Shown piece by piece: positions 52,304 through 61,989 of a stretch of 64,000 nucleotides of DNA; position 1 is the stretch's first letter, and each line of letters opens with the position of its first letter. The notes under the pieces were generated by a model, which did not search any database, had not been told where the DNA came from, and saw only the letters and a list, made by a program, of their open reading frames with translations. Origin of the DNA: an uncultured Paracoccaceae bacterium. Its GTDB lineage: Bacteria; Pseudomonadota; Alphaproteobacteria; Rhodobacterales; Rhodobacteraceae. The position numbers and the translations under genes were made by a program. The stretch lies in NCBI GenBank assembly GCA_937872465.1, contig CALMSR010000039.1:62001-126000 (forward strand), written 5' to 3'.

Positions 52304-53011
52304 TCAGGACGCGGGATCGTCGATCAAGGGGGTCGGCTTCGCGAGCCTCCGCAGGGAGGACATGTCGGAGAGGTGCACCAGCGCGCCTTCCACCTTCACG
52401 CCATAGGGCCTGAGGGATCCGAAGGCCCGTGAAAGGTTCTCGGGGGTCATCCCGAGCCAGGAGGCGATGAGGCGCTTCTCGTAGGGCAGGGTGATCTGGC
52501 CTTCCTCGGACCCGCCGCCCTGCGCCGCGACCTCGCAGAGGAGATAATTCGCGAGGCGCTCGACGGAGGATCGCAGCTTGACGTTCTTCGCATGCTTGAT
52601 CGAGGCGCGGAAGCAATCCGCCAGCTCATTGACGATGGCATTGGCGAAATCCCGGTCGGCGTCGAACACGGTTCGCACGTCTTCCGAAGGAATGAGCGCG
52701 ACGCGGCTCTTCGAGACGGTCCGCGCCGACATGAGATAGGGCCGGTCGGTGATCGTGGCCGCCAGGATGAAGGTCGAGACCGGGGCGAGCATCGAGAGCG
52801 TCGTCTCCCGCCGGTGCCACCCGGAAAAGAGCTCCACGCCGCCCTCCACGAGGACATGCAGGAAGTCCGGAGAATCGCCTTCCCGGATCAGCTCGACCGT
52901 CGGCGGGAAGGTCTGGAGATAGGCCCCCCGGATCAGCGTCTCGAACGCGTCGTCGGCCAGGGCCCTGAACAGGGTGAGCTCCCGAATCTCCGGCACGTCG
53001 TCCGATCGCAT
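52304..53011 (-). CDS. Crp/Fnr family regulator of nitrate respiration (NarR-like)
   Basis: This regulator has 235 residues. It has an effector-binding beta barrel (about residues 25-115), dimerisation helix and a winged HTH (LIASWLGMTPENLSRAFGSL) in which Glu-x2-Ser-Arg matches the FNR recognition pattern for TTGAT half-sites. No N-terminal cysteine cluster is present, so it is not an oxygen-sensing FNR; it resembles NarR/DNR/NnrR, which respond to nitrite or NO. It is divergent from narK, as narR is in Paracoccus. The ATG at 53011 has GGGAGG upstream; a TTG at 53038 would be the alternative. Confidence 0.88.
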   Translation of the reverse strand: MRSDDVPEIRELTLFRALADDAFETLIRGAYLQTFPPTVELIREGDSPDFLHVLVEGGVELFSGWHRRETTLSMLAPVSTFILAATITDRPYLMSARTVSKSRVALIPSEDVRTVFDADRDFANAIVNELADCFRASIKHAKNVKLRSSVERLANYLLCEVAAQGGGSEEGQITLPYEKRLIASWLGMTPENLSRAFGSLRPYGVKVEGALVHLSDMSSLRRLAKPTPLIDDPAS

Positions 53012-53031
53012 CGCCTCCCCCCTCCCGGTGT

Positions 53032-53045
53032 TTGACAAATATCAA
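53032..53045. promoter_or_regulatory. FNR/NarR box near the regulator gene
   Basis: TTGAC-AAAT-ATCAA is a near-perfect FNR-type site (consensus TTGAT-N4-ATCAA), 21 bp upstream of the regulator's start codon and close to where RNA polymerase would bind. Such a position suits repression or autocontrol. Confidence 0.8.
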
Positions 53046-53167
53046 GCTATGCACGGCTTCGTGTCAAGCGTTTCGCCGGGATCATCAGATCCCGACGCGA
53101 ACTCGGCGATGGTGGCGACCCAAATCGTTGGACGATCAGTTTGTTTTCGCGCCCACAACCATGGCGC

Positions 53168-53181
53168 TTGATCTAAATCAA
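53168..53181. promoter_or_regulatory. FNR/NarR box upstream of narK
   Basis: TTGAT-CTAA-ATCAA matches the FNR-type consensus exactly. It lies 55 bp before the narK start; with the usual centre at -41.5 the transcript would begin near 53216. It is the likely activation site for the nar operon by NarR or FNR. Confidence 0.88.
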
Positions 53182-53236
53182 ACCTGGCCGTCCCGACGAT
53201 TCGCAAAAGTCCGGCAGAGAGCGAAGGCGGGAGGGA

Positions 53237-55960
53237 ATGATGGCAGCGGAAAGCGGCGGCGCCCAGAACCGTGCCCTTGCGCTGAGCACGGCGGCCTTCA
53301 CCTTCTGCTTCGCGGTCTGGACGCTCTTCGCGATCATCGGCGTGCCGATCAAGGCGCAGCTCGGCCTGACCGAGACCCAGTTCGGCCTGCTGGTGGCCAC
53401 CCCGGTCCTGACCGGGTCGCTGACGCGGCTGATGCTCGGGATCTGGACCGAGCAATACGGCGGGCGCCTGGTCTTCACGGCGCAGATGCTGCTGGCCGCG
53501 GTCTCCACCTGGCTGCTCACCCGCGCCGACAGCTATCCGACCTTCCTCGTCGCGGCGCTCGGCGTCGGGCTTTCGGGCGGTTCCTTCGCCGTCGGCGTCG
53601 CCTATGTCTCGCGCTGGTTCCCCAAGGAGAAGCAGGGGACGGCGCTCGGCATCTTCGGGGCCGGCAATGTCGGCGCCGCGGTCACGAAGTTCTGCGCCCC
53701 GCTCGTCATGGTCGCCTTCGGCTGGGAGGCCGTCGCCCATATCTGGGCCGGCGCCCTCGCCGCCATGGCGGTGGTCTTCTGGCTCTTCGCCCGCGACGAC
53801 CCGCAGATGGCCGAGCGGCGCCGGTCGGGCGCGCGCGCGCCCTCGGTGGCCGAGCAGCTCGCGCCCCTGAGAAAGCTGCAGGTCTGGCGGTTCTCGCTCT
53901 ACTACTTCTTCGTGTTCGGCGCCTTCGTGGCGCTGGCGCTCTGGCTGCCGCATTACATGGTCGACGTCTATCACGTGGACATCCGCACCGCCGGCATGTC
54001 GGCCGCGGCCTTCTCGCTCTCGGCGAGCCTCTTTAGGGCCTACGGCGGGCATCTGGCCGACCGCTACGGGGCGCGGGCGGTCATGTACATGACCTTCGGT
54101 TTCTCGATGATTCTGCTCTTCATGCTCTCCTACCCGCCGGCGGATTACGTGATCCACGGGCGGGACGGGCCGATCACCTTCTCGACCTCGATGGGGTTCG
54201 TGCCGTTCATATTCACCATCTTCGTGCTCGGCTTCTTCATGTCGCTGGGCAAGGCGGCGGTCTACAAGCACATCCCGGTCTATTACCCCGAGCATGTCGG
54301 CGCGGTCGGCGGGCTCGTGGGCATGATCGGCGGGCTCGGCGGCTTCGTCCTGCCGATCATCTTCGGCTCGCTGCTCGATCTGACCGGGATCTACACCAGC
54401 TGCTTCGCGTTCCTGTTCCTCCTCGTCGCGCTGGCGCTGACCTGGATGCATTTCTCGATCCGGGCGATGGAGCGCTCGGCCCAGGGGCGGACGCTGGACG
54501 AGCTGCCGGCGCTCCCCGAGTTCCAGGAGATCCACGAGCCGGCGAAGCATTCCATGGCCGGAATCATCGAGGACTGGCGGCCCGAGGATGCCGCGTTCTG
54601 GGAGGCGAACGGCCGCAGGATCGCCCGGCGCAACCTCTGGATCTCGATCCCGGCGCTGCTGCTCGCCTTCTCGGTCTGGATGGTCTGGTCGGTCGTGGTG
54701 GCGCGGCTGCCGGCGATCGGCTTCGACTTCGCGGCGGGCCAGCTGTTCTGGCTGGCGGCGCTGCCGGGGCTCTCCGGGGCGACGCTCCGGATCTTCTACA
54801 GCTTCATGGTGCCGATCTTCGGCGGAAGGCTCTGGACGGCCTTCTCCACCGCCTCGCTGCTCCTGCCGGCGCTCGGCATCGGCTATGCCGTGCGGAATCC
54901 CGACACGCCCTATCTGATCTTCCTGGTGCTCGCGCTGCTCTGCGGCTTCGGCGGCGGCAATTTCGCCTCCTCGATGGCCAATATCTCGTTCTTCTTCCCC
55001 AAGGCCGAGAAGGGCAATGCGCTCGCCCTCAACGCGGGCCTCGGCAATCTCGGCGTCAGCGTGATGCAGTTCCTGGTGCCCATCGTCATCACCATGGGCG
55101 TCTTCGGCGCGCTGGGCGGGCAGCCGCAGGAGATGAGCGACGGCGGCCGGCTCTGGATGCAGAACGCGGGCTTCATCTGGGTGCCGTTCATCATCGCCTC
55201 GACCGTCGCCGCCTGGGTGGGCATGAACGACATCGCCTCGGCCAGGGCCTCCTTCGCCGACCAGGCGATCATCTTCACCCGCAAGCACAATTGGCTGATG
55301 TGCATCCTCTATACCGGGACCTTCGGCAGCTTCATCGGCTATTCCGCGGGCTTCCCGCTGCTGACCAAGCTCCAGTTCCCGGAGGTCAACGCGCTGCAGT
55401 TCGTGTTCCTCGGGCCGCTGGTCGGGGCGCTCAGCCGGGCGGGAACCGGCTGGGTCTCCGACAAATACGGGGGCGGGCGGGTCACCTTCTGGAGCTTCGT
55501 GGGGATGATCGCTGCGGTCTTCGGGGTGATCTTCTTCCTCGGCATCAAGGAGAGCCCGGGGGCGTTCTGGGGGTTCTTCGCCTGCTTCATGGCGCTGTTC
55601 CTGCTGACCGGGATCGGCAATGCCTCCACCTTCCAGATGATCCCGGTGATCATGGGGCGCGAGGTCCCGCGGCTGATGCCGGAGCTCAAGGGGAGCGCCC
55701 TGCAGCGGCAGACCGACCGGGAGAGCGCGGCGATCATCGCCTTCACCTCGGCGATCGCGGCCTATGGCGCCTTCTTCATCCCCAAGGCCTACGGCACCTC
55801 GATCTCGATGACCGGCGGGCCGGTGGCGGCGCTCTGGGGCTTTCTCGCCTTCTACGTCGCCTGCCTCGTGCTGACGTTCTTCTACTACACGCGGCCGGGC
55901 GGCCTTCTTCACGCAATCGAGCACGGTCGCGGCGGGCCCCGGCTCGCTCCGGCGCATTAG
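53237..55960 (+). CDS. narK: Fused nitrate/nitrite transporter NarK (NarK1-NarK2)
   Basis: This 907-residue protein contains two complete major facilitator domains of about twelve helices each (about residues 1-430 and 460-900), joined by a hydrophilic linker (SMAGIIEDWRPEDAAFWEA). NarK fusions of this kind are known in Paracoccus: one half is a nitrate/proton symporter, the other a nitrate/nitrite antiporter. Both halves show GGNFASSMANISFFFPK- and GGSFAVGVAYVSRWFPK-type nitrate signature segments. GGGAGG lies before the ATG at 53237. The narG gene begins 10 bp downstream. Confidence 0.94.
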   Translation: MMAAESGGAQNRALALSTAAFTFCFAVWTLFAIIGVPIKAQLGLTETQFGLLVATPVLTGSLTRLMLGIWTEQYGGRLVFTAQMLLAAVSTWLLTRADSYPTFLVAALGVGLSGGSFAVGVAYVSRWFPKEKQGTALGIFGAGNVGAAVTKFCAPLVMVAFGWEAVAHIWAGALAAMAVVFWLFARDDPQMAERRRSGARAPSVAEQLAPLRKLQVWRFSLYYFFVFGAFVALALWLPHYMVDVYHVDIRTAGMSAAAFSLSASLFRAYGGHLADRYGARAVMYMTFGFSMILLFMLSYPPADYVIHGRDGPITFSTSMGFVPFIFTIFVLGFFMSLGKAAVYKHIPVYYPEHVGAVGGLVGMIGGLGGFVLPIIFGSLLDLTGIYTSCFAFLFLLVALALTWMHFSIRAMERSAQGRTLDELPALPEFQEIHEPAKHSMAGIIEDWRPEDAAFWEANGRRIARRNLWISIPALLLAFSVWMVWSVVVARLPAIGFDFAAGQLFWLAALPGLSGATLRIFYSFMVPIFGGRLWTAFSTASLLLPALGIGYAVRNPDTPYLIFLVLALLCGFGGGNFASSMANISFFFPKAEKGNALALNAGLGNLGVSVMQFLVPIVITMGVFGALGGQPQEMSDGGRLWMQNAGFIWVPFIIASTVAAWVGMNDIASARASFADQAIIFTRKHNWLMCILYTGTFGSFIGYSAGFPLLTKLQFPEVNALQFVFLGPLVGALSRAGTGWVSDKYGGGRVTFWSFVGMIAAVFGVIFFLGIKESPGAFWGFFACFMALFLLTGIGNASTFQMIPVIMGREVPRLMPELKGSALQRQTDRESAAIIAFTSAIAAYGAFFIPKAYGTSISMTGGPVAALWGFLAFYVACLVLTFFYYTRPGGLLHAIEHGRGGPRLAPAH

Positions 55961-55970
55961 GGAGACAGCC

Positions 55971-58900
55971 ATGAGCCATCTGCTCGACCGACTCAACTTC
56001 CTGCAGTCGCGCAGCCTCGGGACCTTCTCGAACGGCCACGGCGAGACCACCCGGGACAACCGGGAGTGGGAGGAGGTCTACCGGAACCGCTGGCGCCACG
56101 ACAAGATCGTGCGCTCGACCCACGGGGTGAACTGCACCGGCTCCTGCTCGTGGAAGATCTACGTGAAATCCGGCATCGTCACCTGGGAGACCCAGCAGAC
56201 CGATTATCCCCGCACCCGGCCCGACCTGCCGAACCACGAGCCGCGCGGCTGCTCGCGCGGGGCCTCCTACAGCTGGTATCTCTATTCGGCCAATCGCGTG
56301 AAGCATCCCCTGGTGCGGTCGCGGCTGCTGAAGACCTGGCGCAGGATGCGCGAATCCATGAGCCCGGTCGCGGCCTGGGCGGCGATCCAGGCCGATCCCG
56401 CCCTGCGCAACGACTATATCCAGGTGCGCGGGCACGGCGGCTTCGTGCGCGCCTCCTGGGACGAGGCGTCGGAGATCGTCGCGGCGGCCAATGCCTATAC
56501 CACGAGGAAATACGGACCCGACCGGGTCTTCGGCTTCTCGCCGATCCCGGCGATGTCGATGATCTCCTATGCCGCCGGGGCGCGCTACCTGTCGCTGCTC
56601 GGGGGGACCTGCATGTCCTTCTACGACTGGTATTGCGACCTGCCGCCATCCTCGCCCCAGACCTGGGGCGAGCAGACCGACGTGCCGGAAAGCGCGGATT
56701 GGTACAACGCCGGCTTCCTGATCCTCTGGGGCTCGAACGTGCCGCAGACCCGCACGCCGGATGCGCATTTCTACACCGAGGCGCGCTACCGCGGCGCGAA
56801 GTCCTGCGTCGTCAGCCCCGATTATTCCGAGGCCTCCAAATTCTCCGACATCTGGCTCTCGCCGCGGGCGGGCACTGATTCGGCGCTGGCCATGGCCATG
56901 GGCCATGTCATCCTGCGCGAGTTCCACCTCGACCGGCAGGCGGCGTATTTCGAGGATTACGCCCGGCGCTACACCGACATGCCCATGCTGGTGCGGCTCG
57001 ACGAGAAGGAAGGGCGCTTCGTGCCGGGCCGGATGCTGCGCGCCGCGGACTTCGCCGACGGGCTGGGCCAGACGAACAACCCGGAGTGGAAGACCCTGGC
57101 CTGGGACGAGACCACGGGCGACATCGTCGTTCCGAACGGCTCGGTCGGCTTCCGCTGGGGCGAGGAGGGCCGCTGGAACCTCGAGGAGCAGGCGGGAGAG
57201 GCCGCGGTCAAGCTGCGGCTGACCCAGATCCTCGAGGAGCACCGCGACGACGTGGTGGGGGTGGACTTCCCCTATTTCGGCGGTGCGGCGCACGAGCCCT
57301 TCGTGAAATCCGGGCACCCGGAGGTGCTGACCCGCAACGTGCCGGTGCGGCGCGTCGAGACCGCCGACGGCGAGATCCTGGTGGCGACGGTCTTCGACCT
57401 GCTCTGCGCCAATTACGGGGAGGACCGGGGGCTGGGCGGCGACTGGGTGACCAGCGACTATGCCGCGGACGTGCCCTATACCCCGGCCTGGGCGGAGAAG
57501 ATCACCGGCGTGAAGGCCAATGCCATCGTCACCGTGGCCCGCGAATTCGCGCTCAACGCGGAGAAGACCCGCGGCAAGTCCATGGTCATCCTCGGCGCCG
57601 GTATCAACCACTGGTTCCACATGGACATGACCTATCGCGGCATCATCAACATGCTGGTGATGTGCGGCTGCGTCGGCCAGTCCGGCGGCGGCTGGAGCCA
57701 TTACGTCGGCCAGGAGAAGCTGCGCCCGCAGACCGGCTGGACGGCGCTCGCCTTCGCGCTCGACTGGAACCGCCCGCCCCGCCACATGAACTCGACCTCG
57801 GCCTGGTATGCGCATACCGACCAGTGGCGCTACGAGACGGTCAGTCCGAAGGAGATCCTGAGCCCGACCGCGCCCGAGGGCAATTGGGACGGCAGCCTGA
57901 TCGACTTCAACATCCGTGCCGAGCGCATGGGCTGGCTGCCCTCGGCGCCGCAGCTGAAGACCAACCCGCTCGACCTGGGCCGCGCCGCCGAGACGGCCGG
58001 CCAGGACGTCAGGGATTACGTGGCCGAGCGGCTAAAATCGGGCGAGCTCGAGATGTCCTGCGAGGATCCGGATGCACCGGAGAACTGGCCGCGCAATCTC
58101 TTCGTCTGGCGCTCGAACCTCATGGGGTCGAGCGGCAAGGGGCACGAATATTTCCTCAAGCATCTGGTCGGAACGCTGCACGGGGTGCTCGGCAAGGATC
58201 TCGGCAGCAGCGAGGGCAGCCTGCGGCCGCTGGAGGCGAAGTGGCACGACGAGGCGCCCGAGGGAAAGCTCGACCTCCTGGTGACGCTCGACTTCCGCAT
58301 GTCGACCACGGCGGTCTATTCGGACATCGTGCTGCCGACGGCCTCCTGGTACGAGAAGGACGATCTCAATACCTCGGACATGCATCCCTTCATCCACCCG
58401 CTGCAGGCGGCGGTGGATCCGGCCTATGAATCGCGCTCGGACTGGGAGATCTTCAAGACCATCGCGCGCCAGTTCAGCCGGATCGCGCCCGAGGTTCTCG
58501 GTGTGGAGCGCGACGTCGTGGCGGTCCCGCTCCAGCACGACACGCCCGGCGAACTGGCGCAGGACCAGGTGCGCGACTGGAAGCGCGGCGAATGCGACCT
58601 GATCCCCGGCAGGACCGCCCCGAACTTCGTCGCCGTCGAGCGGGATTATCCCAATCTCTACAGGCGCTTCACCTCGCTCGGCCCGCTGATGGCGAAGATC
58701 GGCAACGGCGGCAAGGGCATCTCCTGGGATACCAAAACGGAAGTGCATCACCTGGTCGACCTGAACGAGCCCGTGCAGGAGGACGGCCCCACCAAGGGCC
58801 TTGCCCGGATCGAGACTGCGATCGACGCCGCGGAAGTGGTGCTGATGCTCGCGCCGGAGACCAACGGCGAGGTGGCGGTCAAGGCCTGGGGCGCGCTCGG

Positions 58901-59738
58901 CAGGATCACCGGCCGCGACCACACCCATCTCGCCGAGGTCAAGGAAGACGAGAAGATCCGCTTCCGCGACATCGCCGCCCAGCCGCGCAAGATCATCTCC
59001 TCGCCGACCTGGTCGGGCATCGAGAGCGAGGAGGTCTGCTACAACGCCGGCTATACCAACGTCCACGAGCTGATCCCCTGGCGCACGCTCAGCGGCCGGC
59101 AGCAGCTCTATCAGGACCATCTCTGGATGCGGGCTTTCGGCGAGGCGCTGGCGGTCTACCGCCCGCCGGTGGATCTGAAGACCGTCACCAGCGCGATCAA
59201 CATGGATGCCCGCGAGGGCAGGCCCCATGTGGTGCTGAACTTCATCACGCCCCATCAGAAATGGGGCATCCATTCGACCTATACCGACAACCTCCTGATG
59301 CTGACCATGAGCCGCGGCGGCCCCATCGTCTGGATCTCGGAGGTCGACGCCAGGACCGCCGGGGTGGTCGATAACGACTGGATCGAGCTCTACAACGCCA
59401 ATGGCGCGCTCTGCGCCAGGGCGGTGGTGTCCCAGCGGATCAAGCCGGGCACCACGCTCATGTACCACGCGCAGGAGAAGATCGTGAACGTGCCCGGCTC
59501 GCAGATGACCGGCCGGCGCGGGGGCATCCACAATTCGGTGACGCGCACCGTCCTCAAGCCCACGCATATGATCGGCGGCTATGCGCAGCTGAGCTACGGC
59601 TTCAACTACTACGGCACCGTGGGCTCGAACCGCGACGAGTTCGTGATCCTGCGCAAGATGACCAAGGTCGACTGGCTCGACCGGCCGGCGGCGACCCCGG
59701 CGGCCGCCGAAGGCTCGGTCGCGAAGATGGAGGTCTGA
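55971..59738 (+). CDS. narG: Respiratory nitrate reductase subunit alpha
   Basis: The alpha subunit has 1255 residues and binds bis-MGD and an N-terminal 4Fe-4S cluster. His51 followed by Cys55, Cys59 and Cys94 (HGVNCTGSC...RGCSRGA) is the FS0 motif with its His ligand, and Asp219 in CMSFYDWYCD is the molybdenum ligand. It reduces nitrate to nitrite on the cytoplasmic side with electrons from NarH. Length is normal for NarG. It is in tight order with narH (2 bp gap). Confidence 0.97.
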   Translation: MSHLLDRLNFLQSRSLGTFSNGHGETTRDNREWEEVYRNRWRHDKIVRSTHGVNCTGSCSWKIYVKSGIVTWETQQTDYPRTRPDLPNHEPRGCSRGASYSWYLYSANRVKHPLVRSRLLKTWRRMRESMSPVAAWAAIQADPALRNDYIQVRGHGGFVRASWDEASEIVAAANAYTTRKYGPDRVFGFSPIPAMSMISYAAGARYLSLLGGTCMSFYDWYCDLPPSSPQTWGEQTDVPESADWYNAGFLILWGSNVPQTRTPDAHFYTEARYRGAKSCVVSPDYSEASKFSDIWLSPRAGTDSALAMAMGHVILREFHLDRQAAYFEDYARRYTDMPMLVRLDEKEGRFVPGRMLRAADFADGLGQTNNPEWKTLAWDETTGDIVVPNGSVGFRWGEEGRWNLEEQAGEAAVKLRLTQILEEHRDDVVGVDFPYFGGAAHEPFVKSGHPEVLTRNVPVRRVETADGEILVATVFDLLCANYGEDRGLGGDWVTSDYAADVPYTPAWAEKITGVKANAIVTVAREFALNAEKTRGKSMVILGAGINHWFHMDMTYRGIINMLVMCGCVGQSGGGWSHYVGQEKLRPQTGWTALAFALDWNRPPRHMNSTSAWYAHTDQWRYETVSPKEILSPTAPEGNWDGSLIDFNIRAERMGWLPSAPQLKTNPLDLGRAAETAGQDVRDYVAERLKSGELEMSCEDPDAPENWPRNLFVWRSNLMGSSGKGHEYFLKHLVGTLHGVLGKDLGSSEGSLRPLEAKWHDEAPEGKLDLLVTLDFRMSTTAVYSDIVLPTASWYEKDDLNTSDMHPFIHPLQAAVDPAYESRSDWEIFKTIARQFSRIAPEVLGVERDVVAVPLQHDTPGELAQDQVRDWKRGECDLIPGRTAPNFVAVERDYPNLYRRFTSLGPLMAKIGNGGKGISWDTKTEVHHLVDLNEPVQEDGPTKGLARIETAIDAAEVVLMLAPETNGEVAVKAWGALGRITGRDHTHLAEVKEDEKIRFRDIAAQPRKIISSPTWSGIESEEVCYNAGYTNVHELIPWRTLSGRQQLYQDHLWMRAFGEALAVYRPPVDLKTVTSAINMDAREGRPHVVLNFITPHQKWGIHSTYTDNLLMLTMSRGGPIVWISEVDARTAGVVDNDWIELYNANGALCARAVVSQRIKPGTTLMYHAQEKIVNVPGSQMTGRRGGIHNSVTRTVLKPTHMIGGYAQLSYGFNYYGTVGSNRDEFVILRKMTKVDWLDRPAATPAAAEGSVAKMEV

Positions 59739-59739
59739 C

Positions 59740-61269
59740 ATGAAGATCCGCGCGCAGATCGGCAAGGTCCTGAACCTCGACAAATGCATCGGCTGCCATA
59801 CCTGCTCGATCACCTGCAAGCAGGTCTGGACCAGCCGCGACGGCGTCGAATACGCCTGGTTCAACAATGTCGAGACCAAGCCCGGCATCGGCTATCCCAA
59901 GGACTGGGAGAACCAGAAGCGCTGGCGCGGCGGCTGGGAGCGCAATTCGCGCGGGCATCTGCAGCCGCGGCAGGGCGCGAAATGGCGCATCCTCGCCAAT
60001 ATCTTCGCCAACCCCGACCTGCCGGAGATCGACGACTATTACGAGCCCTTCGACTTCGACTACGGGCATCTGCAATCCGCGCCGGAGATGGAGCATTTCC
60101 CGACGGCCCGGCCGCGCTCGAAGATCACCGGCGAGCGGATCGAGAAGATCGAATGGGGTCCGAACTGGGAAGAGATCCTCGGGGGCGAGTTCGAGAAGCG
60201 GTCGAAGGACTACAATTTCGAGGGCATCCAGAAGGAGATCTACGGCCAGTTCGAGAACACCTTCATGATGTATCTGCCGCGACTCTGCGAGCATTGCCTC
60301 AACCCGAGCTGCGCCGCCTCCTGTCCCTCCGGCGCCATCTACAAGCGGGAGGAGGACGGGATCGTCCTGATCGACCAGGAGAAGTGCCGCGGCTGGCGGA
60401 TGTGCGTCTCCGGCTGCCCCTACAAGAAGATCTACTACAACTGGGACACCGGCAAATCCGAGAAATGCACCTTCTGCTATCCGCGCATCGAGAGCGGCCA
60501 GCCGACGGTCTGCTCGGAGACCTGCGTCGGCCGCATCCGCTATCTCGGCGTCATGCTCTACGACGCGGACGCCATCGAGAAGGCGGCCAATGCCGAGAAC
60601 GAGACCGATCTCTACCAGGCGCAGCTCGACATCTTCCTCGACCCCAACGACCCGGTGGTCCAGGAGATGGCGCTGGCCGACGGGGTGCCGCAGGACTGGA
60701 TCGAGGCCGCGAAGCACTCGCCGGTCTGGAAGATGGCGATGGAATGGAAGGTCGCCTTCCCGCTGCATCCCGAATACCGCACCCTGCCGATGGTCTGGTA
60801 CGTGCCGCCGCTCTCCCCGATCAAGAACGCGGCCGAGGCCGGGCTGATCGGGCATGACCGCGAGATGCCGGACGTGCGCAGCCTGCGCATCCCGCTGCGC
60901 TATCTCGCCAACCTGCTGACCGCGGGCGACGAGGCGCCCATCGCCACCTGCCTCGAGCGGATGCTCGCCATGCGCGGTTATATGCGCGCGAAGACCGTGG
61001 ACGGGGTGATCGACGCAGGCATCGCCGAGCGCGTCGGCCTGACGCCCGCCCAGATCGAGGAGATGTACCGGATCATGGCGCTCGCCGATTACGAGGACCG
61101 TTTCGTCATCCCCACCGCCCATCGCGAGCTCGCCGAGGAGGACATCATGGGCCTGCGCGGCGGCTGCGGCTTCACCGACGGCAACGGCTGCTCGGACGGC
61201 CTCTCCAAGGGCTCGCTCTTCGGCAACCGGCGCCGGGGGCTGACCATTCCGGAGGCGATGAAGTCATGA
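59740..61269 (+). CDS. narH: Respiratory nitrate reductase subunit beta
   Basis: The electron-transfer subunit has 509 residues and four Fe-S centres. Cysteine clusters are CIGCHTCSITCK (residues 16-27), CLNPSCAASCPSGAI, CRGWRMCVSGCPYKK, where Trp replaces a Cys as in the 3Fe-4S centre of NarH, and CTFCYPRIESGQPTVCSETC. It passes electrons from the NarI hemes to NarG. Its stop overlaps the narJ start (ATGA). Confidence 0.97.
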   Translation: MKIRAQIGKVLNLDKCIGCHTCSITCKQVWTSRDGVEYAWFNNVETKPGIGYPKDWENQKRWRGGWERNSRGHLQPRQGAKWRILANIFANPDLPEIDDYYEPFDFDYGHLQSAPEMEHFPTARPRSKITGERIEKIEWGPNWEEILGGEFEKRSKDYNFEGIQKEIYGQFENTFMMYLPRLCEHCLNPSCAASCPSGAIYKREEDGIVLIDQEKCRGWRMCVSGCPYKKIYYNWDTGKSEKCTFCYPRIESGQPTVCSETCVGRIRYLGVMLYDADAIEKAANAENETDLYQAQLDIFLDPNDPVVQEMALADGVPQDWIEAAKHSPVWKMAMEWKVAFPLHPEYRTLPMVWYVPPLSPIKNAAEAGLIGHDREMPDVRSLRIPLRYLANLLTAGDEAPIATCLERMLAMRGYMRAKTVDGVIDAGIAERVGLTPAQIEEMYRIMALADYEDRFVIPTAHRELAEEDIMGLRGGCGFTDGNGCSDGLSKGSLFGNRRRGLTIPEAMKS

Positions 61270-61973
61270 TCCTGACGCTCAAGGCGCTCTCGGCGCTGCT
61301 CACCTATCCGGACGAGGAACTCGGGCGGGGCGCCGCCGAGATCGAGGAAGCGCTGCGCGACGAGGCCCTGCTCGACGGCCCGGCCATCGAGGGCCTGCGC
61401 CCGCTGCTCGCGGAGCTCGGCGGGCGGGACCTCTTCGACCTGCAGGAGCGCTTCGTGCTGCTCTTCGACCGTTCGCGCTCGCTCTCGCTCAACCTCTTCG
61501 AGCATGTGCACGGCGAAAGCCGCGCCCGGGGTCAGGCGATGGTCGACCTGCTCGAGACCTACCGCGCTGGCGGCTACGAGCCCGCCGGCCCCGAGCTGCC
61601 CGATCACCTGCCGATGCTGCTCGAGTTCCTCGCCTCGCGCCCGCTCGACGAGGCGCGCGAGGTCCTCGCCGACACCGTGCATATCCTGGTCACGCTCTGC
61701 GACCGCCTCGACCGGCGGCAGAGCCCCTATGCCCCGGTCTTCGCCGCCCTGGCGTCGCTGGCGGCCTCGCCGCCGGCCGCCGAGGCCCTCGCCGAGATCG
61801 CGGCGCATCCCGAGGACGACCCCGAGGATCTCGCCGCGCTCGATGCCGTCTGGGAGGAGGCCGCGGTGACCTTCGGCCCGGACCCCAATGCCGGCTGCCC
61901 GGCCGGCCGGGAGTTGCTTTCCCGCATGGGCCCGCCGGCACAGCCGCCGGCCTGGGCCGGTGGCGGCTCCTGA
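61266..61973 (+). CDS. narJ: Nitrate reductase molybdenum cofactor assembly chaperone
   Basis: The 235-residue helical chaperone binds apo-NarG and helps insert molybdenum cofactor. LKALSALLTYPDEELG at the N-terminus, LNLFEHVHGESRARGQAMVDL and the LPDHLPMLLEFLAS segment are typical of NarJ. It is made just before narI and overlaps narH by 4 nt. Confidence 0.94.
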   Translation: MILTLKALSALLTYPDEELGRGAAEIEEALRDEALLDGPAIEGLRPLLAELGGRDLFDLQERFVLLFDRSRSLSLNLFEHVHGESRARGQAMVDLLETYRAGGYEPAGPELPDHLPMLLEFLASRPLDEAREVLADTVHILVTLCDRLDRRQSPYAPVFAALASLAASPPAAEALAEIAAHPEDDPEDLAALDAVWEEAAVTFGPDPNAGCPAGRELLSRMGPPAQPPAWAGGGS

Positions 61974-61989
61974 TCGCGGAGGACGCAAG

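Noticed and set aside
53042..56059. A 1005-codon minus-strand frame
   Set aside because: Antisense to narK and made mostly of charged residues; narK is unambiguous.
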